Shown: positions 35,875 to 45,611, counted from the stretch's first letter. The stretch is DNA of 64,000 nt from Paenibacillus protaetiae (GCF_004135365.1 NZ_CP035492.1:4164823-4228822), one strand, 5' to 3'. Notes: generated by a model not told the origin, from the letters alone. Numbers and translations: made by a program.

Positions 35875-38058
35875 ATGAACGACCAGGTATCCGGAAAATC
35901 AATAAGTTCCCGCGCGAAAGCGGAGGAGCTCATTCGCAACAAGCTGGCTTTGCTCCCGGATCAGCCGGGCTGCTACCTGATGAAAAACGGGGAAGGCACG
36001 ATTATTTATGTCGGCAAAGCAAAAGTGCTGAAAAACCGTGTCCGTTCCTATTTTAACGGCAGCCATAACGGGAAAACGCAGCGGCTTGTTTCGGAAATCC
36101 GCGATTTTGATTTTATTGTAACGAGCAGTAATATAGAAGCTCTTATTCTTGAATGTAACTTAATAAAACAATATCATCCGCGATATAACGTGCTGCTGAA
36201 GGACGATAAATCTTTTCCTTATATTAAAATAACCGGCGATGCGCATCCGCGCCTCGAAGTAACGCGCCGGATCGTGAAAGACAAAGGCAAATATTTCGGG
36301 CCTTACCCGAATGCATTTGCGGCGCAGCAAACAAAAAAGCTGCTTGACCGCTTGTATCCGCTTCGCAAATGCAAGACGATACCGGAAAAAGTATGCTTGT
36401 ATTATCATATCGGGCAATGTATCGGTCCATGCGAATACAAGGTGGAGCCGGGTACGTATGAGGCGATGGTGCAGGAAATTACCAAGTTTCTGAACGGCGG
36501 CCATGACACGGTGCGGGCAGAGCTGCAGGGCAAAATGGAGGCGGCGGCGGAGCTGCTGGAATTCGAGCGGGCGAAAGAATACCGCGATCAGATTGTGGCC
36601 ATTGACGCCGTGATGGAAAAACAAAAAATAACGATGAACGATGCGCTCGACCGCGACGTATTTGGCTATGCAACCGATAAAGGCTGGATGTGCGTGCAAA
36701 TCTTGTACATGCGCAAAGGAAAGCTGATCGAACGCCGGGCGACAACATTCCCTTATTACGGTGAAGAATACGATGATTTCATTACGTTCGTAACGCAATA
36801 TTATAGTGACAATCCGGCATTGCCAAAGCAAATATTGCTGCCGCTGCCTCCCGAAGGGAAAGAAGAAGGCGCTGAACTTGGCGCGGAGCGGATGGAAGCA
36901 AGGGCGGACGGAGAGCCGGACGGCGGCGCGAGCGAACCGGCCGCCGAAACAGCGGAAGGCGGAGCGGTCGAGCCGTTTGCCGGGAGACTGGATCATGCGG
37001 ATGCCCGGACAAAGGCCGAGGCTGGACCAGAGCAAGATGAACCGGATATTGATGATCCGGAGGAGGAAGCAGACGCCGGCTTGCTGAATCCGGATGTTGT
37101 GCTGGAAGGGCTGGAGCTGGAGGAAGAGGCGGACAGCTTGGAGCCTTCGGAAGACAGTTCGGAGGAAGACAGCTCGGAAGAAAGCAGCCGCCGCCCGCGG
37201 GCGGATGAAGTTGCCCAAATGCTGCAAACATGGCTGCATGTGAAAGTGCTTATGCCGCAGCGGGGACGCAAAAGCCAGGTTGTTACGATGGCGAACGACA
37301 ATGCCAAAATTATGCTGGCAGACAAATTCCGCCTTATCGAACGCGACGAGGAGCGCAGCGTGAAGGCTTCGGAAGGTCTCGGTTCCTGGCTCGGCATGTC
37401 CGGGCTTCACCGGATTGAAGCGTTCGACAACTCGAATATTCAAGGCACGAATCCGGTATCGGCAATGGTTGTATTTACCGACGGCAAGCCGGACCGGAAG
37501 GAATACCGCAAATACAAGGTTCGCACCGTGCAAGGGCCGGATGATTACGAAACGATGCGGGAAGTGATCCGCAGGCGTTATGAACGGGTGCTGAAGGACA
37601 ATTTGCCGCAGCCCGATTTAATTGTCGTGGACGGGGGCAAAGGGCAAATCAGCGCCGCACTGGACATTTTGGAAAACGAGCTGGGACTTTCCATTCCGGT
37701 ATGCGGACTGGTCAAGGATGCCAAGCACAAGACGGCGCAGCTGATGGTAGGGGATCCGCCGGAGGTCGTACCGCTTCCGCGCGACAGCCAGGAGTTTTAT
37801 TTGCTGCAGCGCATTCAGGATGAGGTGCACCGGTTTGCGATTACGTTCCACCGCGAGCAGCGGGCGAAGTCGATGGTTGTGTCGCATCTGGACGCGATTC
37901 CCGGCATCGGGGAGAAACGGCGCAAGGCGCTGCTGAAGCATTTTGGCTCGCTCAAAAAAATTAAAGAAGCTTCGGTGGAAGATTTCCGTGTATTATCCAT
38001 CGGAGAGAAACTGGCAGGCCAAATATTGGCCGCGCTGAATGAAGAAGAAAAGGAATGA
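35875..38058 (+). CDS. uvrC: excinuclease ABC subunit UvrC, with an acidic insert
   Basis: A 727-residue UvrC, against about 600 in the family. GIY-YIG nuclease domain at residues ~25-105 ([19 protein letters not shown]), Cys cluster [16 protein letters not shown] motif near residue 210 ([17 protein letters not shown]), RNase-H-like endonuclease domain from ~500 ([23 protein letters not shown]) and a C-terminal helix-hairpin-helix ([18 protein letters not shown]). Between ~325 and ~442 is an extra stretch very rich in Glu, Asp, Ala and Ser. All catalytic parts are intact. UvrC makes both incisions of nucleotide-excision repair. GGGAGGGAG precedes the ATG. Confidence 0.95.
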   Translation: MNDQVSGKSISSRAKAEELIRNKLALLPDQPGCYLMKNGEGTIIYVGKAKVLKNRVRSYFNGSHNGKTQRLVSEIRDFDFIVTSSNIEALILECNLIKQYHPRYNVLLKDDKSFPYIKITGDAHPRLEVTRRIVKDKGKYFGPYPNAFAAQQTKKLLDRLYPLRKCKTIPEKVCLYYHIGQCIGPCEYKVEPGTYEAMVQEITKFLNGGHDTVRAELQGKMEAAAELLEFERAKEYRDQIVAIDAVMEKQKITMNDALDRDVFGYATDKGWMCVQILYMRKGKLIERRATTFPYYGEEYDDFITFVTQYYSDNPALPKQILLPLPPEGKEEGAELGAERMEARADGEPDGGASEPAAETAEGGAVEPFAGRLDHADARTKAEAGPEQDEPDIDDPEEEADAGLLNPDVVLEGLELEEEADSLEPSEDSSEEDSSEESSRRPRADEVAQMLQTWLHVKVLMPQRGRKSQVVTMANDNAKIMLADKFRLIERDEERSVKASEGLGSWLGMSGLHRIEAFDNSNIQGTNPVSAMVVFTDGKPDRKEYRKYKVRTVQGPDDYETMREVIRRRYERVLKDNLPQPDLIVVDGGKGQISAALDILENELGLSIPVCGLVKDAKHKTAQLMVGDPPEVVPLPRDSQEFYLLQRIQDEVHRFAITFHREQRAKSMVVSHLDAIPGIGEKRRKALLKHFGSLKKIKEASVEDFRVLSIGEKLAGQILAALNEEEKE

Positions 38059-38086
38059 GCCGTCATGGCTCATTCCTTTTTTTTAC
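38051..38086 (+). terminator. terminator overlapping the uvrC stop
   Basis: AGGAATGAGCC / GGCTCATTCCT stem with GTCAT-type loop, then eight T. The left arm overlaps the last codons of uvrC. Confidence 0.9.
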
Positions 38087-38113
38087 GTACCCGCAAGCCG
38101 CAGGCAAGCCGGG

Positions 38114-39724
38114 TCAAGTCTGCTGCAAGGCGGCATATCCGTATTTTTTGCGGTGCGTGTAGCGGATCAGCCAAGCGATCAGCACCGGCAGCAGCAAATA
38201 AAACAAACCGGCTGCGAGGTTGGCGGCACCGCCTTCAAACAGGAGCGAGGCGCTCATCAGCGCGGAATCGAATATGGCATGCGTAAACAACACCGTCACA
38301 AAACCGTATTTCAAAAATATCGCGGAAAATACGAAGCCGATGATAATTAGTTCAAACAGCCGGGTCGTAGACGGGAAGATCGGATAAGACACATGGCCAA
38401 GCGCCCATATGACCGTTGGAATCAGAATCGCGGCAAATGTATTTTTGAACCATTTTCTCAATAAGGAAATGCCAAACAGCCGGTAGATCGCTTCTTCCGA
38501 TATCGCTGCACACCATGCCATAAGCGGCAGCAGCAGCGGTGTAGCCATATTATAAGTGGACTGCGTTACATCGGAAGTCGACCAGGAGCCGATCAGCTGC
38601 TGAAGCGCCAGCAGTACAACCGATTGTATGCCTAACGTAATTACGGCGAACAAATAACCGAGCCCGACACCGCGCCATACATAGTCGCCATAACCTTGCT
38701 CGCCGAACCGCGGCCACAGCGCCTTCTGCTGTGAACGCCATATGCCGTCGCCTGCAACAAGCGAAAAATAAGCCGAAAGCGCGAGCAAAACCGTCATTAC
38801 CGTTGAGATGACGTTCATAACTGCCACATAGCCGCCGGAATGCTCGGATTCGCCAATTGCGGCTCGAACGCCGTCAAGCGAGTTGAAATTGTTGATCAAA
38901 TATAAAACAAGGAACAATAACGTTAACAGCATTCCTCGCCGGAAGGAAGTATGCCGGGCATACCGGATGGCGTATACGATGGCGATCATAAATAAAATGC
39001 CGCTCATCATCAGAAAGCCGTAGTTCGTTAATTGCCCGGCAAGCTTTTGCTGGCCGGCAACGTATTGTTCGTAATGGGCCGGCACGATAAATTTAGGCGA
39101 ATATTCGGTTACAACGGTTCCGTTTTCGACATCGCCATATTGCATGACCAGCGACAGCGCAGCCTGCTCCATCGCATATCCGGCCGGGTGGAATATAAAT
39201 ACGTTGGCGTCTGCCGGGTCAGAGGCGCTAAGGGATTGCTTGGGGATGCCTCTTTGTTCGGCAAACTGCATCGCTTTTGCAGCCGTCTGCTCTTTGGCGG
39301 CAGGGGAGGCGTCCAGCACATGCCAAGCAATAACCCGTCCGGATTTCATATGGGTATATACGAAAGCGGTATAACCGCCGCTAAGCTGCAGTTCGGACTG
39401 AAACGTATCGGTCGGAAACAGCTGATCGTATTTGCGGTCATACTTATCGTTCAGCATATGTTTAGACAAATAGCCGTAAAACAAGCTGTCTGACTGATGA
39501 ACGGTATGTACAGACTGCACATCCAGGCCAAATTGCTGTCTGGCAAAATCGGCAGCGAGCCGGCCTGCTTTGCTTTTATCCATAATGCCGGCAGGCGAGC
39601 CGGAATAATCTTCCGAGCTGCCGGAAACAGCCGGAAGCAGCTGAATGACGGCAAAGATAATGACACACACAAGAGCGGCCCACCGGAATTTTTTCCATTC
39701 GTTAGCATGTATAACAGGAATCAT
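38114..39724 (-). CDS. CPBP-family intramembrane glutamic protease
   Basis: A 536-residue membrane protein. A first helix, then an outside domain of ~220 residues, then about eight helices that include the CPBP (Abi, Rce1-like) core: EEAIYR with the catalytic glutamates, LGHVSYP and FTHAIFD with catalytic His residues. I place the start at the ATG at 39724, preceded by AGAGGTGA; the longest frame runs 26 codons further without a site. Substrate unknown; members act in prenyl-protein cleavage, bacteriocin immunity or signal-peptide removal. It appears to be a single gene. Confidence 0.85.
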   Translation of the reverse strand: MIPVIHANEWKKFRWAALVCVIIFAVIQLLPAVSGSSEDYSGSPAGIMDKSKAGRLAADFARQQFGLDVQSVHTVHQSDSLFYGYLSKHMLNDKYDRKYDQLFPTDTFQSELQLSGGYTAFVYTHMKSGRVIAWHVLDASPAAKEQTAAKAMQFAEQRGIPKQSLSASDPADANVFIFHPAGYAMEQAALSLVMQYGDVENGTVVTEYSPKFIVPAHYEQYVAGQQKLAGQLTNYGFLMMSGILFMIAIVYAIRYARHTSFRRGMLLTLLFLVLYLINNFNSLDGVRAAIGESEHSGGYVAVMNVISTVMTVLLALSAYFSLVAGDGIWRSQQKALWPRFGEQGYGDYVWRGVGLGYLFAVITLGIQSVVLLALQQLIGSWSTSDVTQSTYNMATPLLLPLMAWCAAISEEAIYRLFGISLLRKWFKNTFAAILIPTVIWALGHVSYPIFPSTTRLFELIIIGFVFSAIFLKYGFVTVLFTHAIFDSALMSASLLFEGGAANLAAGLFYLLLPVLIAWLIRYTHRKKYGYAALQQT

Positions 39725-39925
39725 GACTTCACCTCTGTTCCAATATATGAGCAGCTTTGTCCTTTCTAGAATTACAATAGCATGAAAAAGGGCTGCGACC
39801 AAATGTAAAGCCAGCGAAGCGTATTAAAAGCGAGAAAAAACAAATGGCATGAAGACTGAAGGCGCTGCCTTATAACCTTGCCTGTTTTTGAACAAAAAAT
39901 GATTTATTTCAAGCGTTTATCCCTT

Positions 39926-39954
39926 TTGTATAAACGCCCCCGAAGGATTATAAT
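39926..39954 (+). promoter_or_regulatory. predicted promoter of the riboswitch-ktrA transcript
   Basis: TATAAT at 39949-39954 with a poor TTGTAT -35 (39926-39931, 17-base spacer). Transcription would begin just before the aptamer. Confidence 0.5.
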
Positions 39955-39964
39955 CGTTAACGTT

Positions 39965-40203
39965 ATGATGAATACGTACTAGCCGAATTTCGTTTGGCGA
40001 AAACGGGGGAACCAATCGATTATCCAGCCGGATGATCATGGGGTGAATTTCAAGCTAAACATATGCTGAGTTGTGTACAGCGCATGTTTGCTGAATAGGG
40101 CTGCCTGTCCAGGCCCGAATCCGACAGCTAACCTCGCAGGCTATGTGGAACAGGACTCATTCGCGATGAATGGCATTGGATGAATGTCCAGTGCTTTTTT
40201 TTA
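39965..40203 (+). ncRNA. c-di-AMP riboswitch (ydaO/yuaA leader) with terminator
   Basis: Conserved ydaO blocks are present in order: GGGGGAACCAATCG (40005-40018), GGGGTGAATTTCA, AGGGCTGCCTG, and CCCGAATCCGACAGCTAACC near 40114-40133. The aptamer ends by about 40150; a terminator follows (GCATTGGA / TCCAGTGC at 40173-40194, then eight T). c-di-AMP binding in this class turns off potassium uptake genes. Downstream is ktrA, the expected target. The 240 bases before it (39725-39964) hold only the promoter. Confidence 0.9.
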
Positions 40204-40294
40204 TGCCTGCAATTGAAATTTATATAAAACCTTAAGCGTATAAAGAGGACAGGGCTTAAGCGAAATTACAAAGCGGATTGGAGCATTTGGAGAG

Positions 40295-40957
40295 ATGAGA
40301 GGGAGCGGCTATGTCATTATCGGACTTGGCAGATTTGGATCGAGCCTGGGGAAGGAACTCGTCAAGCTGGGTTATGAGGTGCTTGGCATTGACAAAGATG
40401 AAGAAGCCGTTCAAGAAATGAGCCCTTACCTGACGCATGCGGTTGTTGCCGAATGTACGGATGAAGAAGTGATGCGTTCGCTTGGGGTGCGCAACTTTGA
40501 TTGTGGTGTTGTAGCGATTGGCGACGATATTCAAGCCAGTATACTGACAACGATCCAGCTGAAGGACCTTGGCGTGAAGAGAGTGGTGGCGAAAGCGATC
40601 AGCGAGCTGCACGGGCGGGTACTGGAAAAGCTCGGCGTCGACCGCGTTGTGTATCCGGAGCGGGATATGGGCATCCGGGTAGCGCATCAGCTGGCCTCGC
40701 CTAATTTGCTCGATTACATTGAATTGTCCAAGGACTATACGATCGCCGAGCTGACGGTGCCTAGAGGGCTGGACGGCAAGTCGCTTCATGACTTGAACCC
40801 GCGTGCCCGTTTCGGCTGCAGTATCGTGGCGATCAACAAAACAAAAGGGGTTATTATCGCGCCTAATGCAGAAGAAGTGCTGCGGGAAAAAGATGTGCTT
40901 GTCATTATCGGAACAAACGATCAAATCGATAAATTTGAAGTGGCGGTGAACCGTTAA
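40295..40957 (+). CDS. ktrA: potassium uptake regulatory subunit KtrA (TrkA family)
   Basis: A 220-residue RCK protein: RCK_N with the NAD/ATP fold motif IIGLGRFGSSLGKEL, and a C-terminal RCK_C (TrkA_C) domain ending with VLVIIGTNDQIDKFE. KtrA forms an octameric ring that gates the KtrB channel and itself binds c-di-AMP; the riboswitch just upstream adds RNA-level control. The channel gene ktrB, often next to ktrA, is not here; a LysR gene on the other strand follows. The ATG at 40295 has GGAGAG only two bases upstream, so the start is less certain than the family. Confidence 0.9.
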   Translation: MRGSGYVIIGLGRFGSSLGKELVKLGYEVLGIDKDEEAVQEMSPYLTHAVVAECTDEEVMRSLGVRNFDCGVVAIGDDIQASILTTIQLKDLGVKRVVAKAISELHGRVLEKLGVDRVVYPERDMGIRVAHQLASPNLLDYIELSKDYTIAELTVPRGLDGKSLHDLNPRARFGCSIVAINKTKGVIIAPNAEEVLREKDVLVIIGTNDQIDKFEVAVNR

Positions 40958-40993
40958 GCTCGGCCGGCCAGATTGATATGCATTATAATTGGC

Positions 40994-41033
40994 AAAACTA
41001 TGGACAGCTATTGCGCCGTCCATAGTTTTTTTA
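40994..41033. terminator. terminator of ktrA
   Basis: AAAACTATGGAC / GTCCATAGTTTT stem with T-run on + and A-run on the left, usable also from the - side. Confidence 0.9.
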
Positions 41034-41109
41034 TTAGCCGGCAAAAGAGAAAATAGCGTTTTTTTGATCCGGAAAAACGTCTTTCTTCTATTATATATGA
41101 GATTGATTC

Positions 41110-42003
41110 TCAACTCTCTTTTTTGGAGGCTGCCAGCTGGTGAATCCAGGTGCGGATCGCGGGATGGAGCAGTTCCGGATCGTTATGGATAAGAGAGGTT
41201 GTCCGTTTCGTATTTTCAAGCTCCCGAATCGGAACGATTTGAAGCTCGTTGTCATCCAGCAGCTGCTGGCGCATATACGATTTGGGCAGCAGCGTGCCTG
41301 CGCGGCATGTATGGAGCAGCCGGAGAATCGCTTCGAAGGAATCAATCTCCATCCGGACATCCGGCTGAAGATTGTATTTGGAGAACAGCTCATCCGTTAG
41401 TATCCGGTACCAGGTCCCCTTTGAAAACAAGATCATCGGAAAACCGTCCAAGTCATGAATGCCAAGCGGCTTGTCGTGCATAAGCACATGGCTTTTCGGA
41501 AGCACGAGCAGCAGATGGTCCTCAAACAGCGGCACGCAGTGCAGCTGGGGATCTTCGATCCGCGAAGCTACAATGCCGATATCGGTCCGCCCTTCACGGA
41601 CAAGCGTGACGATTTCATGGGTTTTGCCGGTGACCGCCTTAATATCGAATTCCGGATGGCTGAGCGTCAGCGACTGGATAAAGTCGGGCAGCGTCGTTTG
41701 CAGCGTCGTCAAGCTGGCACCGATCGTAATCGAGGTGCGGCCGGTTGTGACGTATTCGGAAATTTGCTGCAAATAGTTATAATGAAGTTGCCGAAGCTCC
41801 AGCGCATATTCGTAAGTGAGCTGGCCGATCCTCGTCAGCTCCAGCCTTTTGCCGATCCGGCGGAACAGCTGGGCGCCCAGTTCTTCTTCCAGCTTGGCAA
41901 TCTTGCGGGACAGGGCGGGCTGCGATATATTGAGCAGGCTGGCTGCTTTGTTCATACTGGATTGCTCCACGACCGCTGTCAGTACGGCCAATTCATCAAG
42001 CAT
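41110..42003 (-). CDS. LysR-family transcriptional regulator, divergent from sdhCAB
   Basis: A 297-residue LysR-type regulator: winged HTH at residues 3-60 (MNKAASLLNISQPALSRKI), then the inducer-binding domain. AAAGGGAGG precedes the ATG. It is divergent from the succinate dehydrogenase operon and between them lies a LysR-type T-N11-A dyad, so it probably controls itself and sdhCAB. Ligand unknown; citrate-cycle intermediates are likely candidates. Confidence 0.88.
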   Translation of the reverse strand: MLDELAVLTAVVEQSSMNKAASLLNISQPALSRKIAKLEEELGAQLFRRIGKRLELTRIGQLTYEYALELRQLHYNYLQQISEYVTTGRTSITIGASLTTLQTTLPDFIQSLTLSHPEFDIKAVTGKTHEIVTLVREGRTDIGIVASRIEDPQLHCVPLFEDHLLLVLPKSHVLMHDKPLGIHDLDGFPMILFSKGTWYRILTDELFSKYNLQPDVRMEIDSFEAILRLLHTCRAGTLLPKSYMRQQLLDDNELQIVPIRELENTKRTTSLIHNDPELLHPAIRTWIHQLAASKKES

Positions 42004-42036
42004 CGGTAGGCCTCCCTTTTTGATATGGATAATGGT

Positions 42037-42057
42037 CTTATGCTATATGGTTATAAG
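42037..42057. promoter_or_regulatory. LysR-type T-N11-A dyad
   Basis: CTTAT-N11-ATAAG, a perfect five-base inverted repeat in LysR box spacing, 34 bases before the LysR start. Candidate operator for the regulator at 41110. Confidence 0.6.
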
Positions 42058-42137
42058 AATCTATAAATAATAAGCAATTCCATTATAAGATGAAAAGGAG
42101 TACCATGTGAAGTGTGGCTAACCTGTGTCAATATTTG

Positions 42138-42166
42138 TTGACGGGTGTACATGCTGGGGGTAAAAT
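42138..42166 (+). promoter_or_regulatory. predicted sigma-A promoter of sdhCAB
   Basis: TTGACG (42138-42143), 17-base spacer, TAAAAT (42161-42166), 65 bases before the sdhC start; both boxes match the consensus in five of six positions. Confidence 0.75.
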
Positions 42167-42230
42167 TAGTAAGGTTTTGACAAGAGAGGAACTCAGGCAC
42201 ATCCACATCTGGAAAGGAGAAAGCGATTTT

Positions 42231-42905
42231 ATGAAAGGAAATTCGTATTACCCGCGGAAGCTTCACTCATTGCTTGGGGTGATTCCGCTTGGCCTGTTCA
42301 TTATCGAGCACGGTCTCACCAACTTTTTGGCTTTTCAGGATGGACCTGAAGGCTTTGACAGAGGTGTTAAATTTCTAAACAACTTGCCGATTGTTACGAT
42401 TCTGGAAATTTTCGGCATATTCCTGCCTTTGCTTTTCCACGGCGTCTACGGCCTGTATATGGCGTATCAGTCTAACTGGAATAACAACCGCTTTCAATAC
42501 AGCCGTAACTGGGCGTTTACCCTGCAGCGGATTACGGGGGTTATTACATTTATTTTCGTATTCTGGCATGTGTACGACACGCGCTTTCAGGTTGCGCTCG
42601 GTAATGTAACACATGAAGAGCTGGGCATGCATATGCATGACATCTTCTCGAATCCCGCAGCAATCGTTTTGTATACGATCGGCGTGCTTGCCGCAACGTT
42701 CCACTTTGCGAACGGCATGTGGGCATTCCTGATCAGCTGGGGCATTACGGTCGGCCCTCGCGCACAGCGGATTTCTTCGTATGTGTGCATGATTTTGTTT
42801 GTGCTTGTATCGGCATTGTTTATTTTGTCGATCGTGGCTTTCACAGGCGATGAGTTTGCCGGTACAGCTTCGGCGGCAGCCGCTGTAACGAATATCATCG
42901 GATAG
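42231..42905 (+). CDS. sdhC: succinate dehydrogenase cytochrome b558 subunit
   Basis: A 224-residue, five-helix membrane anchor that binds heme b and reduces menaquinone. It begins YYPRKLHSLLGVIPLG and has GLTNFLAF, LHL-like and FWHVYDTRF strings, with His residues (KLHSL, LFHGVYG, FWHVYD, TFHFANG) in positions expected to ligate hemes. The start is the ATG at 42231 with AAAGGAG 11 bases upstream; a longer frame to 42114 runs through the promoter. It heads sdhCAB and probably takes heme from the HemQ path. Confidence 0.95.
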   Translation: MKGNSYYPRKLHSLLGVIPLGLFIIEHGLTNFLAFQDGPEGFDRGVKFLNNLPIVTILEIFGIFLPLLFHGVYGLYMAYQSNWNNNRFQYSRNWAFTLQRITGVITFIFVFWHVYDTRFQVALGNVTHEELGMHMHDIFSNPAAIVLYTIGVLAATFHFANGMWAFLISWGITVGPRAQRISSYVCMILFVLVSALFILSIVAFTGDEFAGTASAAAAVTNIIG

Positions 42906-42930
42906 TTTGAAGAAAAGGGGCGAAACGTAA

Positions 42931-44679
42931 ATGGCTAAAAATAAATTGATTGTCGTAGGCGGCGGTCTTGCCGGTTTGATGGCTACGATTAAAGCTGCAG
43001 AAGCGGGCGTTCACGTCGACCTGTTTTCGGTCGTTCCGGTGAAGCGTTCCCACTCGGTTTGCGCGCAAGGCGGCATTAACGGCGCGGTAAATACAAAAGG
43101 CGAAGGCGATTCGCCTTGGGAGCATTTTGACGATACGGTATACGGCGGCGATTTCCTTGCGAACCAGCCTCCGGTAAAAGCGATGTGCGAAGCGGCTCCG
43201 GGTATTATTAACCTGATGGACCGGATGGGCGTCATGTTCAGCCGTACGCCGGAAGGCTTGCTTGACTTCCGCCGTTTCGGGGGAACACAATATCACCGCA
43301 CGGCATTTGCGGGTGCAACAACCGGCCAGCAATTGCTGTACGCGCTTGATGAGCAGGTGCGCCGCTGGGAAACAGCCGGCCTCGTAACGAAGTTCGAGCA
43401 TTGGGAATTCCTTGGCGCGGTGCTGGATGAAGAAGGCATCTGCCGCGGCATTACGGCGCAAAGCCTGCGTTCGATGGAAGTGCAGTCGTTTGCAGCGGAT
43501 GCCGTAATTATGGCTTCCGGCGGTCCGGGTATTATTTTCGGCAAAACGACCAACTCGATTATCAATACCGGTACAGCAGCAAGTGCGGTTTACCAGCAGG
43601 GCGTGAAATATGCCAACGGCGAAATGATTCAAATCCACCCGACGGCGATCCCGGGCGACGACAAAAACCGTCTGATGTCCGAATCGGCACGCGGCGAAGG
43701 CGGACGGATCTGGACGTATAAAGACGGCAAGCCTTGGTATTTCCTCGAGGAAAAATATCCGGCTTACGGCAACCTTGTTCCGCGCGATATTGCGACACGC
43801 GAAATTTTCGACGTCTGCGTGAACCAGAAGCTTGGCATCGACGGCGAGAACAAAGTTTATCTCGACCTGTCGCATAAAGATCCAAAGGAACTGAACGTGA
43901 AGCTGGGCGGCATCCTGGAAATTTACGAGAAATTTGTAGGGGACGACCCACGCAAAGTTCCAATGAAAATTTTCCCTGCGGTCCATTACTCGATGGGCGG
44001 CTTGTGGGTAGATTACAATCAAATGACGAATATTCCGGGCTTGTTTGCAGCGGGCGAATGCGATTACCAGTACCACGGCGCTAACCGTCTTGGCGCAAAC
44101 TCACTGCTGTCCGCAATTTTCGGCGGCATGGTGTCCGGTCCGAAAGCGGTAGAATATATTAGAGGCCTTAAAAAATCGGCCGAAGATGTATCGTCGACTG
44201 TATTTGACCGTGCGGTTAAGCAGCAAACGGACAAGTACGAAAGCATTTTGAAAATGGACGGCAACGATAACGCTTATGTCATCCATAAAGAGCTGGGCGA
44301 ATTTATGACCAACAACATGACAGTTGTTCGTTATAACAAAAAGCTTGAAGAAACCATCGTCAAAATTAAAGAATTAAAAGAACGTTACAATAAAATCAAC
44401 ATCAACGATACGAAACAGTGGAACAACGCAGGCGTTGCATTCACACGCCAGCTGTGGAACATGCTGGAGCTTGCGGAAACGATGACGGTAGGCGCGCTTC
44501 TCCGCAATGAAAGCCGCGGCGCTCATTACAAGCCGGAATTCCCTGAACGTAACGACGAAGAGTTCCTGAAAACAACGATTGCAGCGTGGACGCCGGAAGG
44601 CCCGCAAATCTCGTACGAGGACGTTGACGTATCGCTGATCAAACCGCGTAAACGCGACTATACATCCGACAAGCACTGA
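42931..44679 (+). CDS. sdhA: succinate dehydrogenase flavoprotein subunit
   Basis: A 582-residue flavoprotein. FAD motif VGGGLAGLMA, covalent-FAD His in KRSHSVCAQGGING, active-site strings HPTAIPG and GERGEGGRIWT-like SARGEGGRI, and YHGANRLGANSLLSA near the C-terminus. It oxidises succinate to fumarate and hands electrons to SdhB. It lies 25 bases after sdhC and 24 before sdhB, each with a ribosome site (AAAGGGG, AAAGGAGAG). Confidence 0.97.
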   Translation: MAKNKLIVVGGGLAGLMATIKAAEAGVHVDLFSVVPVKRSHSVCAQGGINGAVNTKGEGDSPWEHFDDTVYGGDFLANQPPVKAMCEAAPGIINLMDRMGVMFSRTPEGLLDFRRFGGTQYHRTAFAGATTGQQLLYALDEQVRRWETAGLVTKFEHWEFLGAVLDEEGICRGITAQSLRSMEVQSFAADAVIMASGGPGIIFGKTTNSIINTGTAASAVYQQGVKYANGEMIQIHPTAIPGDDKNRLMSESARGEGGRIWTYKDGKPWYFLEEKYPAYGNLVPRDIATREIFDVCVNQKLGIDGENKVYLDLSHKDPKELNVKLGGILEIYEKFVGDDPRKVPMKIFPAVHYSMGGLWVDYNQMTNIPGLFAAGECDYQYHGANRLGANSLLSAIFGGMVSGPKAVEYIRGLKKSAEDVSSTVFDRAVKQQTDKYESILKMDGNDNAYVIHKELGEFMTNNMTVVRYNKKLEETIVKIKELKERYNKININDTKQWNNAGVAFTRQLWNMLELAETMTVGALLRNESRGAHYKPEFPERNDEEFLKTTIAAWTPEGPQISYEDVDVSLIKPRKRDYTSDKH

Positions 44680-44703
44680 GCCAAAGAAAGGAGAGAATAA
44701 GCG

Positions 44704-45468
44704 ATGAATCAAACAGCAACCGCCAAAAAAACGGTCAAGTTTATCATTACCCGTCAGGACAACCCTGATTCGGCGCCTTATAAAGAAGAGTTTGAAATTC
44801 CATACCGCCCGAACATGAATGTCATCAGCGCATTGATGGAGATCCAGCGGAACCCGGTTAAAGCGGACGGCGGCAAAACCACTCCGGTTAACTGGGAATC
44901 GAACTGTCTCGAGGAAGTATGCGGCGCATGTTCGATGGTGATCAACGGCAAGCCTCGCCAAGCGTGCAGCGCACTGATTGATAAGCTGGAGCAGCCGGTC
45001 CGCCTTGAGCCAATGCGCACATTCCCGGTTGTCCGTGACCTTGTCATTAACCGCGAACGGATGTTTAACGCCCTGAAACGGGTCAAAGCATGGATTCCGA
45101 TTGACGGCACGTATGACCTTGGCCCGGGACCGCGTATGGCGGAATCGAAACGCCAATGGGCTTACGAGCTGGCCAAATGTATGACTTGCGGCGTGTGCCT
45201 TGAAGCTTGCCCGAACGTGAATGACCGGAGCAGCTTTATCGGCCCGGCGGCCATTTCCCAGGTGCGTTTGTTCAATACGCATCCAACCGGCGAAATGCAC
45301 AAGGAAGAACGTCTGGAAGCGCTCATGCAGGACGGCGGCATCGAAGGCTGCGGCAACTCGCAGAACTGCGTGCGGTCCTGCCCGAAAGGCATTCCGCTCA
45401 CAACTTCCATTGCGGCGATCAACGGCCAAACGACCAAACAATTGTTCAAGCAATGGTTTGCCAGATAA
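44704..45468 (+). CDS. sdhB: succinate dehydrogenase iron-sulfur subunit
   Basis: A 254-residue iron-sulfur protein. The 2Fe-2S cluster ligands are in CLEEVCGACSM plus a later Cys (QACSALID); the 4Fe-4S and 3Fe-4S ligands are in CMTCGVCLEACPN and CGNSQNCVRSCPKG. It joins SdhA to the menaquinone site of SdhC. Last gene of the operon; a terminator follows. Its clusters are likely clients of the Nfu and IscA-type proteins encoded upstream. Confidence 0.97.
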   Translation: MNQTATAKKTVKFIITRQDNPDSAPYKEEFEIPYRPNMNVISALMEIQRNPVKADGGKTTPVNWESNCLEEVCGACSMVINGKPRQACSALIDKLEQPVRLEPMRTFPVVRDLVINRERMFNALKRVKAWIPIDGTYDLGPGPRMAESKRQWAYELAKCMTCGVCLEACPNVNDRSSFIGPAAISQVRLFNTHPTGEMHKEERLEALMQDGGIEGCGNSQNCVRSCPKGIPLTTSIAAINGQTTKQLFKQWFAR

Positions 45469-45491
45469 TATGGCGGCTTAGCGAGCAAGGA

Positions 45492-45531
45492 ATCCCTCTT
45501 TAGCCAAAAAAGGCTGAAGAGGGATTTTTTT
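45492..45531 (+). terminator. terminator of sdhCAB
   Basis: ATCCCTCTTTAGCC / GGCTGAAGAGGGAT stem with AAAAAA loop and a T-run. Confidence 0.92.
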
Positions 45532-45537
45532 ATTCAT

Positions 45538-45556
45538 GATAATGATTATCATAATC
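45538..45556. promoter_or_regulatory. Fur box with no obvious target gene
   Basis: GATAATGATTATCATAATC differs from the 19-base Fur consensus GATAATGATTATCATTATC at one position. It lies between the terminators of two convergent genes, so no coding region starts nearby. A -10-like TATAAC follows at 45560. Confidence 0.75.
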
Positions 45557-45611
45557 ATATATAACAAACGGCCGGAAGTCAATGGATGCAGGCATGTCCT
45601 AAAAAACAAAA

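Noticed and set aside
40271..40294. Upstream non-ATG start for ktrA
   Set aside because: An ATT codon in frame has a weak site upstream, but ATT starts are very rare; I kept the ATG although its ribosome site is close.
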